Of a stretch of 64,000 nt of DNA, positions 60,240 through 64,000 are shown in pieces. Both the position numbers and the translations under genes were made by a program. Within the stretch, counting starts at the first letter, position 1. Each line of letters starts with the position of its first letter. The stretch is from assembly GCA_900537125.1 (NCBI GenBank), contig UNRJ01000008.1:186001-250000 (forward strand), in the 5' to 3' direction. The notes under the pieces were generated by a model, which was not told where the DNA came from, did no database searches, and was given only the letters and a program-made list of their open reading frames with translations. The DNA comes from Rhodobacteraceae bacterium Alg238-R152 (lineage in GTDB: Bacteria > Pseudomonadota > Alphaproteobacteria > Rhodobacterales > Rhodobacteraceae).

Positions 60240-61430
60240 ATGCTTCACTCACGATCATATCTGCACCCCTTTCCCGCTCGAATGGCTCCAAGCATAGCGC
60301 TTGAGGAGATTGAACGCTTTGACGCAGGCAGTGTCGTGGTTGACCCAATGGTCGGATCGGGCACCGTTGCCTTGACCGCTGTAGCCGCTGGGCATCAGTT
60401 CTACGGTTTTGATCTTGATCCCTTGGCAGCTTTGATTGCCTTGGTTTCAACAAGTCGATTAAATCACGACCGAGTGCGCCGCCTGTCAAAAACAATCGTG
60501 CAACTGGCGAGGTCGAACTCAGCGTCGCCTGTCGATCTGCCCTGGGTGAATGCGGAGGACGAAACCCACAAGTTCATGGAGTTTTGGTTCGCAGACAAGC
60601 AGCGGCAAGCGCTGTCCAGCATTGCGATAGAACTGGACCGTCTCAATCAAGATGAGCCGAGTAAGGAAGTCGACGCTCTCAAAGTTGCATTAAGTAGAAT
60701 TATTGTGACAAAGGAGAGCAAGGCGTCGCTTGCCCGCGATACATCTCATAGCAGACCGCATAGAGTAGCAACGACTAGCGACTACGATGTCTTCAAGGGG
60801 TTTGAGCAATCAGTTAACCAAATACTGCAGCGGCATTCAAAATTGAGAATTATCGGAGATGCTACAATTGAAAGAGGCGACGCTAGAAAGATTGGATCAA
60901 TCGGCGACGGTTTTTGTGATGCAATTGTCTCCTCCCCCCCGTACCTCAATGCTATCGATTACTTACGTGGCCACAAGTTGTCTCTGGTTTGGCTAGGCTT
61001 CACTATTCCTCAAATACGCCAATTGCGATCAATGAGTGTAGGCGCTGAACGAGCAACGACAGAGTCAGCGGAGCTGGCTTCCAGAGTTCTTGATGGTTTT
61101 GGCGACATATCCAATCTGGCGCCTCGCCAGAAAGCCATGATCACAAGATACGCAATTGATCTCCACAGAATATCAAAGGAGGCAGAACGTATTTTGAGAC
61201 CCAACGGAACCGCTCTATACGTCATGGGAAACTCTTGTCTAAAGAGTGTGTATGTGGACAATGCATCCGCACTTACCAATGCCGCTGAACTGGCAGGTTT
61301 GACACTTTTAGGGCGCTCAGAGCGCGAAATTCCGCTGGGTAGCAGATACCTACCTACACCGAAAGACAACAACGCGCTCTCCTCAAGAATGCGAAAAGAG
61401 ATTGTTTTGAAATTCCAAAAGGTAGCATAA
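60240..61430 (+). CDS. DNA methyltransferase (N4-cytosine/N6-adenine type), partner of the GHKL nuclease
   Basis: A 396-residue methyltransferase. AdoMet motif I is DPMVGSGT (residues 35-42) after the lead-in HPFPARMAPSIA, with an acidic residue at the end of the next strand (GFDLDP). The catalytic motif IV is SPPY (232-235), in SSPPYLNAIDYLRGHKLSLVWLG, which is typical of amino-methylating enzymes of the beta/gamma orders. Between them lies a region of about 170 residues that may hold target recognition. It starts with no gap after the ATPase-nuclease gene. It should protect host DNA from that nuclease; sequence specificity is unknown. Confidence 0.85.
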   Translation: MLHSRSYLHPFPARMAPSIALEEIERFDAGSVVVDPMVGSGTVALTAVAAGHQFYGFDLDPLAALIALVSTSRLNHDRVRRLSKTIVQLARSNSASPVDLPWVNAEDETHKFMEFWFADKQRQALSSIAIELDRLNQDEPSKEVDALKVALSRIIVTKESKASLARDTSHSRPHRVATTSDYDVFKGFEQSVNQILQRHSKLRIIGDATIERGDARKIGSIGDGFCDAIVSSPPYLNAIDYLRGHKLSLVWLGFTIPQIRQLRSMSVGAERATTESAELASRVLDGFGDISNLAPRQKAMITRYAIDLHRISKEAERILRPNGTALYVMGNSCLKSVYVDNASALTNAAELAGLTLLGRSEREIPLGSRYLPTPKDNNALSSRMRKEIVLKFQKVA

Positions 61431-61478
61431 AATAGGCTAGAATTTCTAATGCATGTAGGGAACTGGCTTGCCCTGTCC

Positions 61479-62081
61479 CTAGGCGTTCACGAGGTTATCC
61501 AGATAGCCATCGGTTCCAGTGAAATAGCCAAAGACCCCATCCATCACATCCTTGAGTGTCTCTAGGTTCATCTTATCTTGAACAAGCGGAATGGGATTAC
61601 CGAAGCGGTCACAAGGGTATCGATGAGAAAACGAGCCAGGATCGACATTGCCGAACTGTGCGATAACGCCGCCAACGATCTGATCCGCACGATCGGGATC
61701 ATCGGTTCCAAATCCTTCAAGAACCTTAAGAAAATGGTTCCACAGCGTGTTGAAGTCATGCGAATTCCAAACAGGATCGACTCCAACATGGTGGCCATAA
61801 ACATTGACGATATACTTCAGGTTCAGCTCAAGTGCGTGACGATACAAGAACAGGATAGGATAGATCAGTAAATCTGCCTCGTTCCAGTCTTCTAAGGCTC
61901 GGGCTACGAGAACATCAGCTGATTTTCGGTAGCCTTCAAACATCAACACGAAGCGTGTGAAATCGTTGTCGGCCAGTTCCGCATGTTTGCCGTCTTCATC
62001 TACTTCGAATGGATCATCGCCAGGCTCAGGCCAGCGAAACTCTTTGCCCACTAATTCTTCAAATTTCAATCGCTTGGCCAT
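61479..62081 (-). CDS. Helical protein of unknown function next to the defence operon
   Basis: A 200-residue acidic protein (DDPFEVDEDGKHAELADNDFTRFVLMFEGYRKSA), with a long helix FLYRHALELNLKYIVNVYG and a following SHDFNTLWN segment. This RHALEL...LK pattern recurs in uncharacterised bacterial proteins, sometimes near defence genes, but I cannot assign a family; a HEPN-type fold is possible yet the Rx4-6H motif is not evident. It is convergent to the methyltransferase with 48 bases between. Good start at ATG 62081 (MAKRLKFEELVG). Confidence 0.65.
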   Translation of the reverse strand: MAKRLKFEELVGKEFRWPEPGDDPFEVDEDGKHAELADNDFTRFVLMFEGYRKSADVLVARALEDWNEADLLIYPILFLYRHALELNLKYIVNVYGHHVGVDPVWNSHDFNTLWNHFLKVLEGFGTDDPDRADQIVGGVIAQFGNVDPGSFSHRYPCDRFGNPIPLVQDKMNLETLKDVMDGVFGYFTGTDGYLDNLVNA

Positions 62082-62505
62082 ATGAAACTCCCTATTTCAA
62101 TTACAGATATCCTTTCAAATATTCGAGAAATTCGGCTTATTGCCGAGCTCTCAATTGGGCTGAAAAACTGTCAACCATCTCTCAAGGATCGCTTTGGGAG
62201 AGTTATAGTGCAGGATCAACTTCACATGCAAAAGGCCGCTCTGGGCCGTTAACATCACTTTGCAAAGCCCGCTTTCTGCGCTTCGCTGACATTGGTGACT
62301 ACTGCAGCATGGGCTTAGGCTGCCTTGGCCCTCTGTTCGCCTGCTGTCGAAACTTTCGCCATTGTACCGAAAGCGCTTGTAGCCGTTGCTGTTGGCACTT
62401 TTGTGCACTCAGCGTCTTACCCTGCCTTGGTAATGCAGCTGTTTGCTGCCAAAGTCCGATGGTGGATTTTTTTACATAGGCTCAATCGTAAAACGGGGTG
62501 AGATT
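62082..62505. other. Stretch without a convincing gene near the right end of the element
   Basis: About 420 bases. A plus-strand frame of 156 residues crosses it (62009-62479), but the product is Cys/Ser/Arg-rich and unlike a real protein. I found no copy of the tRNA-Leu 3' end here. The base composition is mixed and it may be decayed sequence marking the element's former right end. Confidence 0.4.
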
Positions 62506-62811
62506 GTGGACGACGACGAAGCAAAGATTGAAGGCCGCCTGCATGGCGAACAGATTGAACCCGAGCAACCAGACAATATGCTCCAACGTTTCATTTACAT
62601 GGTGCTCATCGCCATCATGATCTCAGTTGCACAAACGGTGCTAGGGGTAGCGACGATTGTTCAGTTTGTTGTCATGATGGTCAACAATCAGCAGCCCAAT
62701 GAGCGGTTGGCCGATTTTGGAACCGACTTGGGAGTTTGGATAGCCAAGGCGGCAAGGTTCCAAACGGCTGCGAGCAACGTAAAGCCTTGGCCGTGGACTG
62801 AGCTGGACTAG
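62506..62811 (+). CDS. DUF4389 family membrane protein
   Basis: A 101-residue protein with one or two hydrophobic segments (FIYMVLIAIMISVAQTVLGVATIVQFVVMMV) preceded by NMLQR and followed by NERLADFGTDLGVWIAKAARFQT and KPWPWTELD, the layout of DUF4389 proteins. I chose the GTG at 62506 with GGGGTGAG upstream; the longer frame from 62443 adds an implausible N-terminus. Function unknown. The type is common in chromosomes of proteobacteria, so the gene may already lie outside the element. Confidence 0.75.
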   Translation: MDDDEAKIEGRLHGEQIEPEQPDNMLQRFIYMVLIAIMISVAQTVLGVATIVQFVVMMVNNQQPNERLADFGTDLGVWIAKAARFQTAASNVKPWPWTELD

Positions 62812-62881
62812 GCCCGGGCTTTGCGTTCCTTACCGCATCTGGATTTGAACGCGCCGCATTCCCCCATAATACTAGAGCAGT

Positions 62882-62901
62882 ATCCCGACCACTGTCGGGA
62901 T
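62882..62901. repeat. Perfect hairpin between DUF4389 and hydrolase genes
   Basis: ATCCCGAC (62882-62889), loop CACT, GTCGGGAT (62894-62901). No T-run on either side, so a terminator is not certain; it lies between two convergent genes. Confidence 0.5.
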
Positions 62902-62970
62902 CGGCCGTCCTGCCGCGCGCAGAAATGCCAGAGTGTTCTGAATCTCGCAAAGGCGACAGGCCGGATATTG

Positions 62971-63921
62971 TTACTCAGGATCCGGAAGAGACGACAGGAA
63001 CTTGAGGAACTCTGACGCCACCGCAGTGGGCTTATCCAACATTGGAACATGGCCACAGTTATCCAGCGTCGCCAGATGTGAGGCTGGCAAACTCTGATCG
63101 AGTAGTGCAGCCCCGCTGATATGAAAAATCCGGTCTTCTTGACACCAGATTATCAGCGTCGGCATCTCAAGCGAGGGCGCAAGATCCAAGACCGTAGGCA
63201 CGTCGGACTTGCTATGCACGACATCCCAAATGCGGGCGTTGTGATCGGCCTGGGCCACCTCATCCTCCGCCCAAGTCCGAAGGATCGGCCCCGGGACATA
63301 TGGAATATTGGGGGACAGCCACTCGTTACGTTCAGCAAAGTCTTCGGTTGTTTGAACGACCAGTGGGGTTATCCCGAGATCTCGCGCCTTATCCATGTCA
63401 CTTGGTGTTGGGGTAGGGACCCCGAGTGGGCTGCCGATAAAGGAAAGGCTTGCGATTAGTTCCGGATGCTCTTTGGCCAAGAGTGCGGCAACATAGGCCC
63501 CCATGGAGTTTGCCCCAACGTGAACAGCCTTCAGATCAAGCGCCTGCATCACGGTCAGTAAGTTTGCCTGCTGTTGATCTAACAAATAGTCGTCGTCTGC
63601 GCGCAGGGCGTTATCACCAAACCCGGGTAGATCAACGGCGATGACGCGGTAGTCCTTGGCAAGCACACGGGCCACTTCGACCCAGTGTTCTTTGCGCGCA
63701 TAGATGCCGTGCACCAGCAAAACCGTTTCGCCTTGGCCACCTTCCAAATAGTGGATATCTCCAACGTCAGTTGAAATCACTTTGGAGCTCAGGCCAGCTG
63801 AAGCGTTGTTTAGGGATATCAACCCTTTTGCGACCTGCGATGGGAGCACATGCCAAGCCACCACGCCGCAGAGAATTAGCAGGCCAAATGCAATGGCCAG
63901 CTTTCGAAAAATGTGTGTCAT
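62971..63921 (-). CDS. Membrane-anchored alpha/beta hydrolase
   Basis: A 316-residue hydrolase with an N-terminal membrane helix (LAIAFGLLILCGVVAWHVL). The fold is clear: LLVHGIYARKEHW (oxyanion HG), AVDLPGFGDN, nucleophile elbow GANSMGAY (Ser in GxSxG form GANSMG), acid in WCQEDRIF, and His in NCGHVPMLD. Substrate unknown; it resembles lipase-like or haloalkane-dehalogenase-like esterases. Start at the ATG 63921, with GAGGAC 5 bases upstream; the frame runs on to 63969. It is probably chromosomal. Confidence 0.87.
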   Translation of the reverse strand: MTHIFRKLAIAFGLLILCGVVAWHVLPSQVAKGLISLNNASAGLSSKVISTDVGDIHYLEGGQGETVLLVHGIYARKEHWVEVARVLAKDYRVIAVDLPGFGDNALRADDDYLLDQQQANLLTVMQALDLKAVHVGANSMGAYVAALLAKEHPELIASLSFIGSPLGVPTPTPSDMDKARDLGITPLVVQTTEDFAERNEWLSPNIPYVPGPILRTWAEDEVAQADHNARIWDVVHSKSDVPTVLDLAPSLEMPTLIIWCQEDRIFHISGAALLDQSLPASHLATLDNCGHVPMLDKPTAVASEFLKFLSSLPDPE

Positions 63922-64000
63922 ATGTCCTCGGATTAGATAGTCAGAGCCAGAAAGCCTTACTAAGCACATCTTCCAGACGCCTCTCTTGAAGAAACGTGTA

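Larger units (their letters stand above)
41398..62500. mobile_element. Prophage-derived integrated element at tRNA-Leu, right end not identified
   Basis: From the tRNA 3' end onwards the gene content changes to an integrase, an excisionase-like protein, ERF recombination protein, CI/Cro-type regulators, a lambda O-like initiator with iterons, and cargo genes. No virion, packaging or lysis genes were found. The left boundary is supported by the tRNA/integrase arrangement. The right boundary is a guess: I found no second copy of the tRNA 3' end within the window, so the element may end near 62,500 after decay or extend beyond the window. Confidence 0.7.

Noticed and set aside
62009-62479. A 156-codon plus-strand frame near the right end
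   Set aside because: Overlaps the start of the 200-residue minus-strand gene; Cys/Ser/Arg-rich product without features.
62882-62901. Perfect hairpin considered as the right attachment site or a terminator
   Set aside because: It shares no sequence with the tRNA-Leu 3' end and lacks a T-run on either strand; kept only as a repeat.

Overview
The window reads as a chromosomal segment of an alphaproteobacterium of the Rhodobacterales (Roseobacter group). This is inferred from gene content and order: the soxA-soxG end of a sarcosine oxidase operon, yfgM-bamB-der, yajC-secD-secF followed by an Mth938-like gene, ccmABCDG, an alpha/beta-hydrolase-OsmC fusion, DUF3445, and Hint_2-type proteins. No database search was possible; all family names come from recognised motifs.

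Core part, about 1-41,400. Left to right: sarcosine catabolism (soxA, soxG), sodB, a Tat-exported metallophosphoesterase, a LOG-family hydrolase, a LysM envelope protein, an Atm1-type ABC exporter, a DUF1294 membrane protein, an RND efflux pump with its adaptor, yfgM-bamB-der, a fatty acid desaturase, serS, a membrane pentapeptide-repeat protein, the Sec accessory operon yajC-secD-secF with TauE/SafE and Mth938 genes, the cytochrome c maturation operon ccmABCDG, rpiB, a DUF1223 protein, a fliG with no flagellar neighbours, a TPR protein, purB, small envelope proteins, an OsmC fusion, DUF3445, an arginase/ornithine cyclodeaminase pair with a divergent Lrp-type regulator, dsbB and a YqaA-like protein. 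Several strong intrinsic terminators are visible, one of them inside the coding sequence of the metallophosphoesterase.

Accessory part, about 41,400-62,500. A tRNA-Leu(CAA) is followed directly by a tyrosine integrase, the usual signature of an integrated element. Next comes a block of cargo: a GNAT, two Hint-domain paralogues (one with the catalytic Cys replaced by Ser), a membrane-anchored winged-helix/TPR regulator and a small membrane protein. After that lies a lambda-like early region: a leftward operon of overlapping small genes (excisionase-like protein, DUF1364 nuclease, ERF single-strand annealing protein), a CI-like/Cro-like divergent switch with four matching operators, and a rightward replication operon whose initiator gene carries ten iterons inside its coding sequence. 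No terminase, portal, capsid, tail or lysis genes are visible. Where they might be expected there are instead a Tat-exported dimethylformamidase-like protein, bracketed by two diverged copies of the 3' end of a phage gene, and a two-gene operon of a GHKL-ATPase/PD-(D/E)XK nuclease fusion and a DNA methyltransferase, a candidate restriction-modification defence system. The right attachment site was not found.

The right end, about 62,500-64,000, has a DUF4389 protein and an alpha/beta hydrolase that may be chromosomal again.
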